Shown here one piece after another: positions 1 to 9,479 of a stretch of DNA of 64,000 nucleotides. Below the pieces are notes generated by a model. It saw only the letters and a program-made list of their open reading frames with translations. It had not been told where the DNA came from and searched no databases. Both the position numbers and the translations under genes were made by a program. The DNA is taken from assembly GCF_018704125.1 (NCBI RefSeq), contig NZ_JAGTIS010000014.1, positions 62,001 through 126,000 of the forward strand, read 5' to 3'. Every line of letters begins with the position of its first letter. Within the stretch, counting starts at the first letter, position 1. The DNA comes from Metapseudomonas boanensis (GTDB lineage Bacteria; Pseudomonadota; Gammaproteobacteria; Pseudomonadales; Pseudomonadaceae).

Positions 1-44
1 AGCGCAAAGCAGGCCGGGATGAACAGCGCCCAGGCGATATCCAT
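1..44 (-). CDS. LysE-family transporter, N-terminal 14 codons only (partial)
   Basis: An ATG on the minus strand begins 2 bases after the stop of the ArsC-like gene, and the frame stays open to the window edge. The visible residues, MDIAWALFIPACFA, are hydrophobic and resemble the first membrane helix of LysE/RhtB amino-acid exporters. The tight spacing suggests co-transcription with the upstream ArsC-like gene and dapC. Only the extreme N-terminus is present, so the family assignment is tentative; the gene itself is likely. Confidence 0.45.
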   Translation of the reverse strand, partial: MDIAWALFIPACFA

Positions 45-46
45 GA

Positions 47-394
47 TTACTTGAAAACCGCGGCGTAGGCGTCGGGCTTGAAACCGACCAGGGTGCGCTT
101 GCCCAGGTCGAGCACCGGACGCTTGATCATCGAGGGTTGGGCCAGCATCAGGGCGATGGCCTTGTCCTGGTCCAGATCGGCTTTCTGTGCGTCGTCCAGC
201 TTGCGGAAGGTGGTGCCGGCACGGTTCAGGACGGTCTCCCAGCCATGCTCGGCGCACCATTTCTCCAGGTTCGCGCGGTCGATGGCGGAGGCCTTGTAGT
301 CATGGAAGCTGTAGCTCACGCCCTGCTCTTCGAGCCAGGTGCGGGCCTTCTTCATGGTGTCACAGGCTTTGATGCCGTAGAGGGTGATGCTCAT
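47..394 (-). CDS. ArsC-fold protein of the YffB/Spx-like family
   Basis: A 115-residue thioredoxin-fold protein of the arsenate-reductase-related family, close in pattern to E. coli YffB. I start it at the ATG at 394, which gives the family N-terminus MSITLYGIKACDT and has an AAAGGA ribosome site upstream; a longer frame reaching 463 has no support. A single cysteine (C11) sits in C-D-T-M, so the second cysteine of a CxxC redox pair is absent. This argues against classical arsenate reduction and for a glutathione-linked or unknown role. It follows dapC by 20 bases and probably shares its transcript. The biochemical role of the family is not settled. Confidence 0.9.
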   Translation of the reverse strand: MSITLYGIKACDTMKKARTWLEEQGVSYSFHDYKASAIDRANLEKWCAEHGWETVLNRAGTTFRKLDDAQKADLDQDKAIALMLAQPSMIKRPVLDLGKRTLVGFKPDAYAAVFK

Positions 395-414
395 GTTCGC
401 GGTCCTTTGGAAGA

Positions 415-1611
415 TCACAGCCCTTTGGTGAAGGCACGGATGCGTTCGGCAGCCTCGACGCATTCGGCGAGAGGCGCCACCAGGGCCATGCGCACACGGC
501 CGGCACCGGGGTTGAAGCCATCGACCGCGCGGGACAGGTAGGAGCCGGGTACCACGGTGACATGCTCACGGGCGAACAGCTCGCGGGTGAAGGTTTCATC
601 GTCCACCGGCGTTTTTGGCCAGAGGTAGAAGCCACCATCCGGGCGCTGCACGTCCAGTACCGGTCCAAGGATATCCAGCATGGCATCGAATTTCTCGCGG
701 TACAGCGCGCGGTTGGCGCGTACGTGGACTTCGTCGTTCCAGGCCGCGACGCTGGCCAACTGGGTCTGTACCGGCATGGCGCAGCCGTGGTACGTGCGAT
801 ACAGCAGGAATGACTTGAGGATTGCCGCGTCGCCGGCGACGAAACCTGAGCGCAGGCCCGGTAGGTTGGAGCGCTTGGACAGGCTGTGGAACACGACGCA
901 GCGGGCAAAGTCGGAACGGCCGAGTTCGGCGCAGGCGGTGAGCAGGCCGGCGGGCGGGTTCTGCTCGTCGAAGTAGAGCTCGCTGTAGCACTCGTCGGCG
1001 GCGATCACGAAGTCATGCTCGTCGGCCAGGGTGATCAGCTTCTTCAAGGTGTCGAGCGGGATCAGCGCGCCAGTGGGGTTGCCCGGGGAGCAGAGGAAGA
1101 GGATCTGGCAACGTTGCCAGACTTCAGCGGGTACTGCGTCGAAATCCGGATTGAAGCCGTTCTCCGCCAGGCACGGCAGGTAGTGCGGCTCGGCGCCGGC
1201 GAGCAGGGCTGCGCCTTCATAGATTTGATAGAAGGGGTTGGGACTGACGACCAGGCCCTGGTCGGCACGGTTCACCACCGCCTGGGTAAAGGCGAACAGG
1301 GCTTCACGGGTGCCGTTCACCGGCAGTATGTGGCGCGCCGCATCCAACCAGCCGGCCGGTACCTTGAAGCGCTGCTCGCACCACTGGGCGATGGCTTCGC
1401 GCAGGGCGGGAATCCCCAGGGTAGTGGGATAGACCGCCAGTTGATCGAGGTTGGCGGTGAGGGCTTCGGCGACGAAGGCCGGCGAGCGGTGCTTGGGCTC
1501 GCCGATGGAGAGCGCGATGGCTTTCTTGTCCGCGGACGGTTGCGCGCCGGCGAGCAGGGCGCGGAGCTTCTCGAAGGGGTAGGGCTGCAGCAGGTTCAGG
1601 GCTTCGTTCAT
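415..1611 (-). CDS. dapC: Succinyldiaminopimelate transaminase DapC
   Basis: A 398-residue PLP-dependent class I/II aminotransferase of the kind that moves the amino group from glutamate to N-succinyl-2-amino-6-ketopimelate in lysine and meso-diaminopimelate (peptidoglycan) synthesis. Visible fold-type I marks are S-P-G-N-P-T-G near residues 175-181, the PLP-contacting aspartate in A-D-E-C-Y-S-E (about D206), the Schiff-base lysine in S-L-S-K-R-S (about K246) and the arginine-rich P-G-L-R-S-G just after it. It lies downstream of glnD with a 75-base gap holding a palindromic repeat. The DapC name rests on overall similarity and the pseudomonad glnD-dapC arrangement rather than on substrate residues. 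Confidence 0.9.
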   Translation of the reverse strand: MNEALNLLQPYPFEKLRALLAGAQPSADKKAIALSIGEPKHRSPAFVAEALTANLDQLAVYPTTLGIPALREAIAQWCEQRFKVPAGWLDAARHILPVNGTREALFAFTQAVVNRADQGLVVSPNPFYQIYEGAALLAGAEPHYLPCLAENGFNPDFDAVPAEVWQRCQILFLCSPGNPTGALIPLDTLKKLITLADEHDFVIAADECYSELYFDEQNPPAGLLTACAELGRSDFARCVVFHSLSKRSNLPGLRSGFVAGDAAILKSFLLYRTYHGCAMPVQTQLASVAAWNDEVHVRANRALYREKFDAMLDILGPVLDVQRPDGGFYLWPKTPVDDETFTRELFAREHVTVVPGSYLSRAVDGFNPGAGRVRMALVAPLAECVEAAERIRAFTKGL

Positions 1612-1647
1612 ATCTGTAGGGCGTCAACAGGCGGTCGTGGGTGGAAC

Positions 1648-1683
1648 GGTGCAATGCGGCCAGCGGCCTTATTGCACCCTACG
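1648..1683. repeat. Palindromic intergenic repeat with CGTAGG head
   Basis: Arms GGTGCAAT (1648-1655) and ATTGCACC (1671-1678) pair, with an inner GGCC/GGCC, and the element ends in CCTACG (CGTAGG on the minus strand). It fills the glnD-dapC gap. Two other palindromes in the window (58951-58996 and 63148-63182) have the same CGTAGG head, so I read this as one copy of an interspersed element. There is no T-run that would make it a clear terminator. Confidence 0.6.
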
Positions 1684-1686
1684 GGT

Positions 1687-4389
1687 TCAAATGCGTGTGC
1701 GGCCAGTCTCCGTGCCCTGGCTGTTGGCCTGGGACAGTTGCGAGACGATGGCCTCCTGCAGGCGCCGGCAGAGTTCTGGGTCCGACAGCGGCTGGTTGTT
1801 GGCGTCGGTGACGAAAAACACGTCCTCCACGCGCTCGCCCAGTGTGGCGATCTTTGCGTTCTGCAGCGATAGGTGAAACTCCAGGAAAATCCGTCCGATC
1901 CGAGCTAGGAGGCCTGGTCGATCCGGGGCGATCAGTTCGAGCACGGTGACCGGGCGCTGCGCGTCGTTGGAAATGGTGACCTGCGGCGCGAAGGCGAAGT
2001 GCTTGAGCTGGCGCGGTACCCGGCGCTGGATGATGGCCGGGTATTCGTCCGGGTTCTTCAAGGCATCGATCAGGCCCTCGCGGATCTCGCGGATACGTGC
2101 CGGGTTGTCTCCAATACGTCCGCCGTCGGCATCGAGCACGATGTAAGTGTCGAGGGTGAACTGGCTGGTGGAGGTGATGATCCGGGCATCGTGGATGTTC
2201 AGGTTCAGCTGCGACATCGCGGCCACGGTAACTGCGAAGAAATCGTGCTGGTCCGGTGCGTAGATGAAGATCTGGGTGGCACCCTCGAACTCGCGCTGGG
2301 CGGTTTCCTTGATCAGCACCAGCGGGTCGTTGCCGGCCGGGTGCTGGAGGATGGCCTCAGTGTGCCAGGCCACATCATTGGCGGTGTGGCGCAGGAAATA
2401 GTCGTCGCCCAGTTGTGACCAGAGCTGCTCGGCTTCGTCCTGGTCGGTGCCATTGCGGACCAGGATGTCGATGGCCGAGATCTGGGTCTGGCGAATCTGC
2501 TCTTCGCGGTCCAGCGGGTTTTCCAGGCCGCGACGCAGTGCGCGCTTGGTCTCGGTGTATAGCTGGCGCAGCAGGCTGGCCCGCCAGGAGTTCCACAGGC
2601 TCGGGTTGGTGGCATTGATATCGGCCACGGTGAGTACGTAGAGGTAATCGAGCCGTGTCTGGTCGCCAACCAGGCGGGCGAAATCGAAGATCACCTGCGG
2701 ATCGGACAGGTCCTTGCGCTGCGCGGTGGTCGACATCACCAGGTGATGCTGGACCAGCCAAGCCACCAGTCTCGTGTCCCAGGCGGGCAGGTGGTGACGA
2801 ACGCCGAATGCCTCGGCATCGACTGCGCCAAGTTCGGAGTGGTCTCCGCCCCGGCCTTTGCCGATGTCGTGGTAGAGCCCGGCGATGTAGATCAGCTCTG
2901 GCTTGGGCAGCTTGTCAATCAGCTTGCTGGCCAGGGGGAACTTCTCCGCCAGTTCGGGCCATTTGAGCTTGCGCAGGTGCTTGATCAGGTTGAGCGTGTG
3001 GGCGTCGACCGTATAGATGTGGAACAGGTCGTGCTGCATCTGCCCGATGATGTGGCCGAATTCGGGCAGGTAGCGACCCAAAATACCGTAGCGGTTCATC
3101 CGCCGCAGGTTGCGGTGGATGCCCTGCTCGGACTTGAACAGTTCGATGAACAGGCTGGTGTTGCGGATGTCCTTGCGGAAATCGTCATCGATCAGGTGGC
3201 GGCTATCGCGCAGCAGTCGAATGGTGTCGGCCCGCACGCCCTTGATCTCGGGATGCTGAGCCATCAGGACGAAGATTTCCAGCAACGCAAAGGGCGTCCG
3301 CTTGAAGACGTTCGGGTGGGTGACCTCGATGTAGCCATCGCGCAACTGGAACCGGCTGTTCAGCGGATGCGCCTGACCGGACTCACCTGCGCGCAGGATC
3401 ACTTCCTCGAAGTGCTGGTTGATCAGGTCGCTGACCTCGGCGACCCCCATCACCACGCGATAATACTTCTGCATGAATCGTTCGATGCCGAGCTTGCCGT
3501 TGCCGTCCTCGAAGCCAAGGAGGCTGGCAATTTTGCGCTGGTGGTCGAACAACAAGCGATCTTCGGCGCGCCCGGCGAGCATGTGCAGCGCATAGCGAAC
3601 CTTCCAGAGAAACTCCTGGCCGGAGGCGAGCATGCTGCACTCGCTTTCGACGAGGAAACCCTGCAGGACCAGACCATGCAGGTTCAGGCTGCCGAACTGG
3701 CGACGAGCCACCCAGAGAATGGTCTGGATATCGCGCAGGCCACCTGGGGAACCCTTCACGTTTGGCTCCAGGTTGTACTCGGTGTCGTTGTACTTGGCGT
3801 GGCGCCCGCGCTGTTCCTGGCGTTTGGCGAGGAAGAAATCCTTGCTCGGCCACATCTGCTCGGAGCTGGTGACTGCCAGCATACGCTGGCGCAGGCTTTC
3901 CGGACCGGCGATGGTGCGGCTTTCCATCAGGTTGGTGATCACTGTGAGGTCCGCACGGGCCTCTTCAGCACACTCCGCGACCGAGCGGACGCTTTGGCCG
4001 ACTTCCAGGCCAATGTCCCACAGCAGGGTGAGGAAGCCCTCGATGGGCTCGCGAAAAACTTCGTGATCTGCGCTGTCCAGCAGGATCAGCAGGTCGATAT
4101 CAGAGAACGGGTGCAGCTCGCCACGGCCATAACCACCTACTGCAAGCAGGGCGATGTCGGCGTCTTCGCTCCAGTGGAAGCGCTCCCAGGCCGCCCGGAG
4201 GATCTGGTCGACGAACCAGGCGCGGTCCTCGACCAGCCGGCGGATATCGCGTCCGTTGGCGAAGCGGTTGTCGAGTACTTCGCGGGAACGGCGGATGGCC
4301 TTTTTGAAGGCAGCGATAGGGCTGGACTTCAGGGCCAGTTCCGCCTGGAACTGGCCGCGGTCGAACAACTCGGGATCCACCTGCGGCAT
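1687..4389 (-). CDS. glnD: [Protein-PII] uridylyltransferase/uridylyl-removing enzyme GlnD
   Basis: A 900-residue bifunctional nitrogen sensor that uridylylates PII when glutamine is low and removes UMP when it is high. The nucleotidyltransferase motif [15 protein letters not shown] lies at about residues 85-99 with its two metal-binding aspartates. The HD phosphohydrolase motif H-D-I-G-K-G lies near the middle, and two ACT domains make up roughly the last 190 residues ([10 protein letters not shown] and [13 protein letters not shown]). Length is normal for the family. It sits just downstream of map on the same strand, the usual pseudomonad order. Confidence 0.98.
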   Translation of the reverse strand: MPQVDPELFDRGQFQAELALKSSPIAAFKKAIRRSREVLDNRFANGRDIRRLVEDRAWFVDQILRAAWERFHWSEDADIALLAVGGYGRGELHPFSDIDLLILLDSADHEVFREPIEGFLTLLWDIGLEVGQSVRSVAECAEEARADLTVITNLMESRTIAGPESLRQRMLAVTSSEQMWPSKDFFLAKRQEQRGRHAKYNDTEYNLEPNVKGSPGGLRDIQTILWVARRQFGSLNLHGLVLQGFLVESECSMLASGQEFLWKVRYALHMLAGRAEDRLLFDHQRKIASLLGFEDGNGKLGIERFMQKYYRVVMGVAEVSDLINQHFEEVILRAGESGQAHPLNSRFQLRDGYIEVTHPNVFKRTPFALLEIFVLMAQHPEIKGVRADTIRLLRDSRHLIDDDFRKDIRNTSLFIELFKSEQGIHRNLRRMNRYGILGRYLPEFGHIIGQMQHDLFHIYTVDAHTLNLIKHLRKLKWPELAEKFPLASKLIDKLPKPELIYIAGLYHDIGKGRGGDHSELGAVDAEAFGVRHHLPAWDTRLVAWLVQHHLVMSTTAQRKDLSDPQVIFDFARLVGDQTRLDYLYVLTVADINATNPSLWNSWRASLLRQLYTETKRALRRGLENPLDREEQIRQTQISAIDILVRNGTDQDEAEQLWSQLGDDYFLRHTANDVAWHTEAILQHPAGNDPLVLIKETAQREFEGATQIFIYAPDQHDFFAVTVAAMSQLNLNIHDARIITSTSQFTLDTYIVLDADGGRIGDNPARIREIREGLIDALKNPDEYPAIIQRRVPRQLKHFAFAPQVTISNDAQRPVTVLELIAPDRPGLLARIGRIFLEFHLSLQNAKIATLGERVEDVFFVTDANNQPLSDPELCRRLQEAIVSQLSQANSQGTETGRTRI

Positions 4390-4419
4390 CGAGCAGCCTT
4401 CCTTATATAGGGGCCAGGG

Positions 4420-5202
4420 TCAGGGCGAGGTGCGCGGCAGGGTATCGTCGCTGCGCAGGGTCAGGATTTCGTAGCCATCGGCAGTCACCAGGACCGTGTG
4501 TTCCCACTGCGCGGAGAGCTTGCGGTCCTTGGTGATGGCGGTCCAGCCGTCGCCGAGGAGCCGGGTTTCCGGGCGACCCTGGTTGATCATCGGCTCGATG
4601 GTGAAGGTCATGCCTTCCTTCAGTTCCAGGCCGGTACCAGCGCGGCCGTAATGCAATACCTGGGGCTCTTCGTGGAACACTGCGCCGATGCCGTGGCCAC
4701 AGTACTCGCGAACGACCGAGTAGCCCAGCTTCTCGGCGTGCTTCTGGATCACCTCGCCGATATCGCCGAGGCGGGCGCCCGGGCGGACCAACTGGATGCC
4801 CTTGTACATGCATTCCTGGGTCACGCGGCAGAGTTTTTCGGCCCACTCAGGGATCTTGCCGACCAGGAACATCTTGCTGGTGTCGCCATGGTAGCCATCC
4901 TTGATCACCGTGATATCGATGTTGAGGATGTCACCTTCCTTGAGCGGCTTGTCGTTAGGAATCCCGTGGCAAACCACATGGTTGATCGAGGTGCAGATCG
5001 ATTTCGGGAAGCCTTTGTAGTTGAGCGGCGCGGGGATGGCCTGCTGCACGTTGACGATGTAGTCGTGGCAGATACGGTCCAGCTCCTCGGTGGTCACGCC
5101 GGGTTTGACATGCTCGCCGATCATCTCAAGCACTTCTGCGGCCAGGCGGCCTGCAACGCGCATCTTCTCGATTTCGGCGGGTGTCTTGATGGTGACGGTC
5201 AT
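4420..5202 (-). CDS. map: Type I methionine aminopeptidase
   Basis: A 260-residue cytosolic dinuclear metalloprotease that removes the initiator methionine. The substrate-pocket histidine lies in V-V-C-H-G-I-P (about H79). Metal ligands are visible as D96 (L-N-I-D-I-T), D107 (G-D-T-S-K-M), a histidine in G-H-G-I-G-A-V-F-H, and two later glutamates (T-I-E-P and W-E-H-T). I chose the ATG at 5202 (MTVTIKTPAEIEKM) because it matches the family start; an upstream extension of 25 residues to 5277 adds nothing recognisable. It is transcribed away from rpsB, as in many gammaproteobacteria. Confidence 0.97.
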   Translation of the reverse strand: MTVTIKTPAEIEKMRVAGRLAAEVLEMIGEHVKPGVTTEELDRICHDYIVNVQQAIPAPLNYKGFPKSICTSINHVVCHGIPNDKPLKEGDILNIDITVIKDGYHGDTSKMFLVGKIPEWAEKLCRVTQECMYKGIQLVRPGARLGDIGEVIQKHAEKLGYSVVREYCGHGIGAVFHEEPQVLHYGRAGTGLELKEGMTFTIEPMINQGRPETRLLGDGWTAITKDRKLSAQWEHTVLVTADGYEILTLRSDDTLPRTSP

Positions 5203-5319
5203 ATAAGCTCTCGGACGCAAGCGGAAAAGGGCTGATATTACCAGCTTCAAGGCCCAAGCCATAAGCCGGCGGCGCAAGGCTCTGTGCTTCTTGTGGCGTG
5301 AAGCCTGTAGCTTGGGGCG

Positions 5320-5467
5320 GCTTTTTATGCTATAAAACGCGCCGCTTTACGGGCAGCTTTGCCCGAAAGCACGAACCCACACACGTATCGACACGATATC
5401 CTGGGTGCCTGAAAGGGTTGGATATTGGGATGCGTGGAGGCATAACCCGACTTATCGAGGAATAGAA
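5320..5467 (+). promoter_or_regulatory. Probable promoter and leader of rpsB-tsf
   Basis: A TATAAA stretch at 5331-5336, just after a T-rich ATGC, is a plausible -10 element, leaving a leader of roughly 125 bases before the rpsB ATG. Ribosomal protein S2 leaders in gammaproteobacteria are known to be under S2 feedback control. I see no well-defined fold here that would prove it, and the -35 element is unclear. Confidence 0.35.
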
Positions 5468-6208
5468 ATGTCCCAAGTCAACATGCGCGATATGCTGAAG
5501 GCCGGTGTGCACTTCGGCCACCAGACCCGTTACTGGAACCCGAAAATGGGCAAGTACATTTTCGGCGCGCGCAACAAGATCCATATCATCAACCTTGAAA
5601 AAACCTTGCCGATGTTCAACGACGCCCTGAGCTTCGTTGAGAAGCTGGCTGCAGGCAAGAACAAGGTTCTGTTCGTCGGCACCAAGCGTTCCGCTGGCAA
5701 GATCGTTCGCGAAGAAGCTGCCCGTTGCGGCTCCCCGTACGTCGATCACCGCTGGCTGGGCGGCATGCTGACCAACTACAAGACCATCCGTCAGTCGATC
5801 AAGCGCCTGCGCGAGCTGGAAACCCAGTCCCAGGACGGCACCTTTGCCAAGCTGACCAAGAAAGAAGCCCTGATGCGTACCCGCGACCTCGAGAAGCTCG
5901 AGCGCAGCCTGGGTGGTATCAAGGACATGGGTGGTCTGCCGGACGCTCTGTTCGTGATCGACGTTGACCACGAGCGCATCGCCATCAGCGAAGCCAACAA
6001 GCTGGGCATCCCGGTAATCGGTGTTGTCGATACCAACAGCAGCCCTGAAGGCGTTGATTACGTGATTCCGGGTAACGACGACGCCATTCGCGCCGTTCAG
6101 CTGTACCTGAGCAGCGTTGCTGATGCTGTCATGCGCGGCCGTCAGAATGCCGTTGGTGGCCCTGACGAGTTCGTCGAAGAAGCTGCTTCCGAGGCCGCTG
6201 AAGGCTGA
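5468..6208 (+). CDS. rpsB: 30S ribosomal protein uS2
   Basis: A 246-residue small-subunit protein with the S2 signature blocks: [14 protein letters not shown] near the N-terminus, [11 protein letters not shown] near residue 98, and the C-terminal block ending in D-A-V-M-R-G-R. The ATG at 5468 is preceded by AGGAA and gives the family start [10 protein letters not shown]; the frame is open back to 5405 but without homology. The C-terminal tail is acidic. It forms an operon with tsf, although a hairpin lies between them that may lower tsf read-through. Confidence 0.99.
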   Translation: MSQVNMRDMLKAGVHFGHQTRYWNPKMGKYIFGARNKIHIINLEKTLPMFNDALSFVEKLAAGKNKVLFVGTKRSAGKIVREEAARCGSPYVDHRWLGGMLTNYKTIRQSIKRLRELETQSQDGTFAKLTKKEALMRTRDLEKLERSLGGIKDMGGLPDALFVIDVDHERIAISEANKLGIPVIGVVDTNSSPEGVDYVIPGNDDAIRAVQLYLSSVADAVMRGRQNAVGGPDEFVEEAASEAAEG

Positions 6209-6241
6209 GTTAGAGCCATCTAGCGTTACCCGGTGCGCAAG

Positions 6242-6263
6242 AAGGGGGCTAAGCCCCCTTTTT
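6242..6263 (+). terminator. Terminator or attenuator between rpsB and tsf
   Basis: GGGGGC and GCCCCC pair around a TAA loop and are followed by TTTTT, the form of an intrinsic terminator. Because tsf starts only about 75 bases later with no evident promoter of its own, it may act as a partial terminator that sets the S2 to EF-Ts ratio. Confidence 0.8.
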
Positions 6264-6336
6264 GCCACCTCCGGATTGTGATTGCCCGGACCTCCGGGCC
6301 GAATGGTTGAAAACCGATTCATAGAGGATTGCGAAC

Positions 6337-7206
6337 ATGGCAGAGATTACTGCAGCCCTGGTTAAAGAACTGCGCGAGCGTACTGGCCTGGGCATGATGG
6401 ATTGCAAGAAGGCGCTGACTGCCGCTGATGGCGATATCGAAAAAGCCATCGACGATATGCGCGCCGCTGGCGCCATCAAGGCCGCCAAGAAGGCCGGCAA
6501 CATCGCCGCCGAAGGTGCCATCGCCGTTAAAGTGGCCGATGACAACAAGGCCGCCGTGATCATCGAAGTCAACTCCCAGACTGACTTCCTGGCCTTGCAG
6601 GACGATTTTAAGTCCTTCGTTGCCGCTTCCCTGGAACAGGCTTTCAGCGAGAAGCTGACTGACGCAGCCCCGCTGGTCGAGTCCCGCGAAGAAGCGCGTC
6701 TGGCCCTGGTTTCCAAGACTGGCGAAAACGTCAACATCCGTCGCCTGACCCGCGTCGAGGGTGATGTAGTTGGTGCTTACCTGCACGGCCACCGCATCGG
6801 TGTCGTGGTGAACCTGAAGGGTGGTACTCCGGAACTGGCCAAGGACATCGCCATGCACGTGGCTGCCAGCAATCCGCAGTTCCTGGATCCGTCCCAGGTT
6901 TCTGAAGAAGCCGTTGCCAAGGAAAAGGAAATCTTCCTGGCCCTGAACGCTGACAAGATCGCCGGCAAGCCGGAAAACATCGTCGAGAACATGGTCAAAG
7001 GCCGCATTAGCAAGTTCCTCGCCGAGGCCAGCCTGGTCGATCAACCGTTCGTCAAGGATCCGGAAGTCAAGGTCGGTGAACTGGCCAAGAAAGCCGGCGC
7101 CGAGATCGTTTCCTTCGTTCGTTACGAAGTAGGCGAAGGCATCGAGAAAGTCGAAGTCGACTTCGCTGCCGAAGTAGCTGCCCAAGTCGCCGCTACCAAG
7201 CAATAA
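6337..7206 (+). CDS. tsf: Elongation factor Ts
   Basis: A 289-residue guanine-nucleotide exchange factor for EF-Tu. The N-terminal UBA-like domain carries L-R-E-R-T-G-L-G-M-M-D-C-K-K-A-L, and the T-D-F-L-A block near residue 80 is the part that disrupts the EF-Tu magnesium site in known structures. Two alpha/beta core subdomains follow. The gene lies 128 bases after rpsB and ends before a GC-rich hairpin. Length and motifs are typical. Confidence 0.99.
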   Translation: MAEITAALVKELRERTGLGMMDCKKALTAADGDIEKAIDDMRAAGAIKAAKKAGNIAAEGAIAVKVADDNKAAVIIEVNSQTDFLALQDDFKSFVAASLEQAFSEKLTDAAPLVESREEARLALVSKTGENVNIRRLTRVEGDVVGAYLHGHRIGVVVNLKGGTPELAKDIAMHVAASNPQFLDPSQVSEEAVAKEKEIFLALNADKIAGKPENIVENMVKGRISKFLAEASLVDQPFVKDPEVKVGELAKKAGAEIVSFVRYEVGEGIEKVEVDFAAEVAAQVAATKQ

Positions 7207-7229
7207 GACGGCTTCGGCTGTCGCCCCGC

Positions 7230-7261
7230 AAGAGGCTGCCCGCTCACGCGCGCGGCCTCTT
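7230..7261 (+). terminator. Hairpin after tsf, possible terminator
   Basis: AAGAGGC (7230-7236) pairs with GCCTCTT (7255-7261) around a GC-rich inner segment. Only a short T stretch follows, so termination may be weak. It separates rpsB-tsf from pyrH-frr, which lies about 145 bases downstream. Confidence 0.5.
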
Positions 7262-7405
7262 CGTCAAAGTGGGGAGCCGATTCGGGTGGTTCCCATGGCA
7301 GGCCCGAGTGACGGGCACCAACTGCCTTGCGCGTAGTCGAACTACGCGACTTATACAGGGTCGCATGACTCTGGAATTCAAATTGCGCCGCAGGAGAGAT
7401 ACGCA

Positions 7406-8149
7406 ATGGCTCAGCAGGTGAGTGGTCGCCAACCTCGCTACAAACGCATTCTGCTCAAACTCAGCGGCGAAGCGCTGATGGGGTCTGAGGAGTTCGGTAT
7501 CGATCCGAAGGTCCTTGATCGCATGGCGCTGGAGATCGGCCAGTTGGTCGGCATCGGCGTACAGGTAGGCCTGGTCATCGGCGGTGGCAACCTGTTCCGT
7601 GGTGCTGCCCTCAGTGCGGCCGGCATGGATCGAGTGACCGGCGACCACATGGGCATGCTGGCGACCGTGATGAACGCGCTGGCTATGCGCGATGCACTTG
7701 AACGGTCGAATATTCCCGCACTGGTGATGTCCGCTATTTCCATGGTCGGCGTGACGGATCATTACGATCGCCGCAAGGCCATGCGCCACCTGAGCTCGGG
7801 AGAAGTGGTGATTTTCTCTGCCGGTACTGGCAATCCCTTCTTCACCACTGATTCCGCGGCTTGCCTGCGCGCGATCGAGGTGGATGCTGATGTCGTGCTG
7901 AAGGCCACTAAGGTCGATGGCGTGTACACTGCCGACCCGTTCAAGGATCCCAATGCCGAGAAGTTCGAGCGCCTGACCTACGACGAGGTGTTGGATCGCA
8001 AGCTGGGTGTCATGGATCTGACGGCCATTTGTCTGTGTCGTGACCAGAAGATGCCGCTGCGGGTCTTCAATATGAATAAACCGGGTGCCCTGCTGAATAT
8101 CGTGGTGGGCGGCGCCGAAGGAACTCTGATCGAGGAGGGCGAAAAATGA
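7406..8149 (+). CDS. pyrH: UMP kinase
   Basis: A 247-residue amino-acid-kinase-fold enzyme that phosphorylates UMP to UDP for RNA, DNA and sugar-nucleotide synthesis. The phosphate-binding block L-K-L-S-G-E-A-L lies near residues 16-23, G-G-G-N-L-F-R-G near 58-65, and the C-terminal ATP-site block D-P-x-K-D-P-N-A later in the chain. The start has a CAGGAGAGA ribosome site. Its stop overlaps the frr start by 4 bases (ATGA), so the two are translationally coupled. Confidence 0.98.
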   Translation: MAQQVSGRQPRYKRILLKLSGEALMGSEEFGIDPKVLDRMALEIGQLVGIGVQVGLVIGGGNLFRGAALSAAGMDRVTGDHMGMLATVMNALAMRDALERSNIPALVMSAISMVGVTDHYDRRKAMRHLSSGEVVIFSAGTGNPFFTTDSAACLRAIEVDADVVLKATKVDGVYTADPFKDPNAEKFERLTYDEVLDRKLGVMDLTAICLCRDQKMPLRVFNMNKPGALLNIVVGGAEGTLIEEGEK

Positions 8150-8703
8150 TCAATGAGATCAAGCAAGACGCGCAGGAACGCATGAAGAAATCCCTGGAAT
8201 CGCTGAATCATGCCTTCGCCAAGATCCGCACCGGTCGTGCGCACCCCAGCATCCTGGATAGCGTGATGGTGTCCTACTACGGTGCTGATACGCCGCTGCG
8301 TCAGGTCGCCAACGTCATCGCCGAGGACTCCCGTACCCTCGCTCTGACCGTTTTCGACAAGAGCATGATCCAGGCTGTCGAGAAGGCCATCATGACTTCT
8401 GACCTGGGTCTGAATCCGGCTACTGCCGGTACCACCATTCGCGTGCCGATGCCGGCTCTGACTGAAGAAACCCGCAAGGGCTACACCAAGCAGGCTCGCG
8501 CCGAGGCCGAGAACGCCCGCGTCGCCGTGCGCAACATCCGTCGTGATGCGCTGGCCCAGCTGAAAGATCTGGTGAAGGAAAAGGAAATCAGCGAAGACGA
8601 AGAGCGTCGCGCAGCTGAAGATGTCCAAAAGCTGACCGACAAGTTCGTTGCAGAGGTCGACAAGGCTCTGGAAGCCAAAGAAAACGATCTGATGGCGGTT
8701 TGA
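8146..8703 (+). CDS. frr: Ribosome recycling factor
   Basis: A 185-residue factor that, with EF-G, splits post-termination ribosomes. It shows the full family pattern: an N-terminal helix with M-K-K-S-L-E-S-L, the R-T-G-R-A-H-P block near residue 30, the [13 protein letters not shown] block in the middle, and a long C-terminal helix pair rich in E/K/R. It overlaps pyrH by 4 bases and is followed directly by uppS. Confidence 0.99.
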   Translation: MINEIKQDAQERMKKSLESLNHAFAKIRTGRAHPSILDSVMVSYYGADTPLRQVANVIAEDSRTLALTVFDKSMIQAVEKAIMTSDLGLNPATAGTTIRVPMPALTEETRKGYTKQARAEAENARVAVRNIRRDALAQLKDLVKEKEISEDEERRAAEDVQKLTDKFVAEVDKALEAKENDLMAV

Positions 8704-8717
8704 CCTTCGGAAACTCC

Positions 8718-9479
8718 ATGGATAAATCCCAGCAAGGCGTCAATCCAGCGGTGCCACGTCATGTGGCTATCATCATGGACGGTAATAACCGTTGGGCGAG
8801 GAAGCGCCTGCTGCCAGGCGTTGCCGGCCACAAGGCGGGAGTTGACGCTGTCAGGGCAGTGATCGAGGTGTGTGCCGACGCAGGCGTCGAAGTGCTCACC
8901 TTGTTCGCTTTCTCCAGTGAGAACTGGCAGCGTCCCGCGGACGAGGTCAGCGCTCTCATGGAGCTATTCCTGGCAGCGCTGCGTCGTGAGGTTCGTCGCC
9001 TCAATGACAACGACATTCGTCTGCGCATAATCGGTGATCGCTCGCGCTTCCATCCGGAGCTGCAGGCGGCCATGCGCGAGGCTGAGCTACTGACGGCTGG
9101 CCACCAGCGCTTCATTCTCCAGGTGGCGGCGAACTACGGTGGGCAGTGGGATATCACCCAGGCTGCGCAGCGGCTCGCTCGCGAAGTGCAAGCGGGTCAT
9201 CTGCAGGTGGAAGACATCACCCCGCAGTTGCTCCAGGGGTGCCTCGCTACGGGGGACCAGCCCCTGCCTGACCTGTGCATTCGTACGGGGGGGGATCACC
9301 GTATCAGTAACTTCCTGTTGTGGCAGCTCGCCTATGCCGAGTTGTATTTCTCCGACCTGTTCTGGCCTGACTTCAAGCATGAAGCCATGCGTAAAGCGCT
9401 GGCTGATTTCGCCAAGCGTCAGCGCCGCTTCGGCAAGACAAGCGAGCAGCTGGAAGCTGAGGCGCGATCGAAATGCTGA
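8718..9479 (+). CDS. uppS: Undecaprenyl diphosphate synthase
   Basis: A 253-residue cis-prenyltransferase that extends farnesyl-PP to C55-PP, the carrier lipid for peptidoglycan and O-antigen. The catalytic magnesium aspartate is D21 in I-I-M-D-G-N-N-R-W-A. The F-S-S-E-N-W-x-R-P block and the C-terminal R-T-G-G-(D/E)-H-R-I-S-N-F block are intact. The frame can be opened at a TTG at 8700, but the ATG at 8718 behind CGGAAA fits the family. It overlaps cdsA by 7 bases. Confidence 0.98.
   Translation: MDKSQQGVNPAVPRHVAIIMDGNNRWARKRLLPGVAGHKAGVDAVRAVIEVCADAGVEVLTLFAFSSENWQRPADEVSALMELFLAALRREVRRLNDNDIRLRIIGDRSRFHPELQAAMREAELLTAGHQRFILQVAANYGGQWDITQAAQRLAREVQAGHLQVEDITPQLLQGCLATGDQPLPDLCIRTGGDHRISNFLLWQLAYAELYFSDLFWPDFKHEAMRKALADFAKRQRRFGKTSEQLEAEARSKC

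Noticed and set aside
886-1872. 328-codon plus-strand frame across dapC and the end of glnD
   Set aside because: It spans the junction of two real minus-strand genes and crosses a repeat, and shows no domain.
2743-4410. 555-codon plus-strand frame opposite glnD
   Set aside because: It lies fully antisense to glnD, has no recognisable domain, and reflects the high GC of third positions. The glnD motifs are clear.
5330-6322. 330-codon minus-strand frame opposite rpsB
   Set aside because: Shadow of rpsB; it also covers the rpsB leader and the intergenic terminator.
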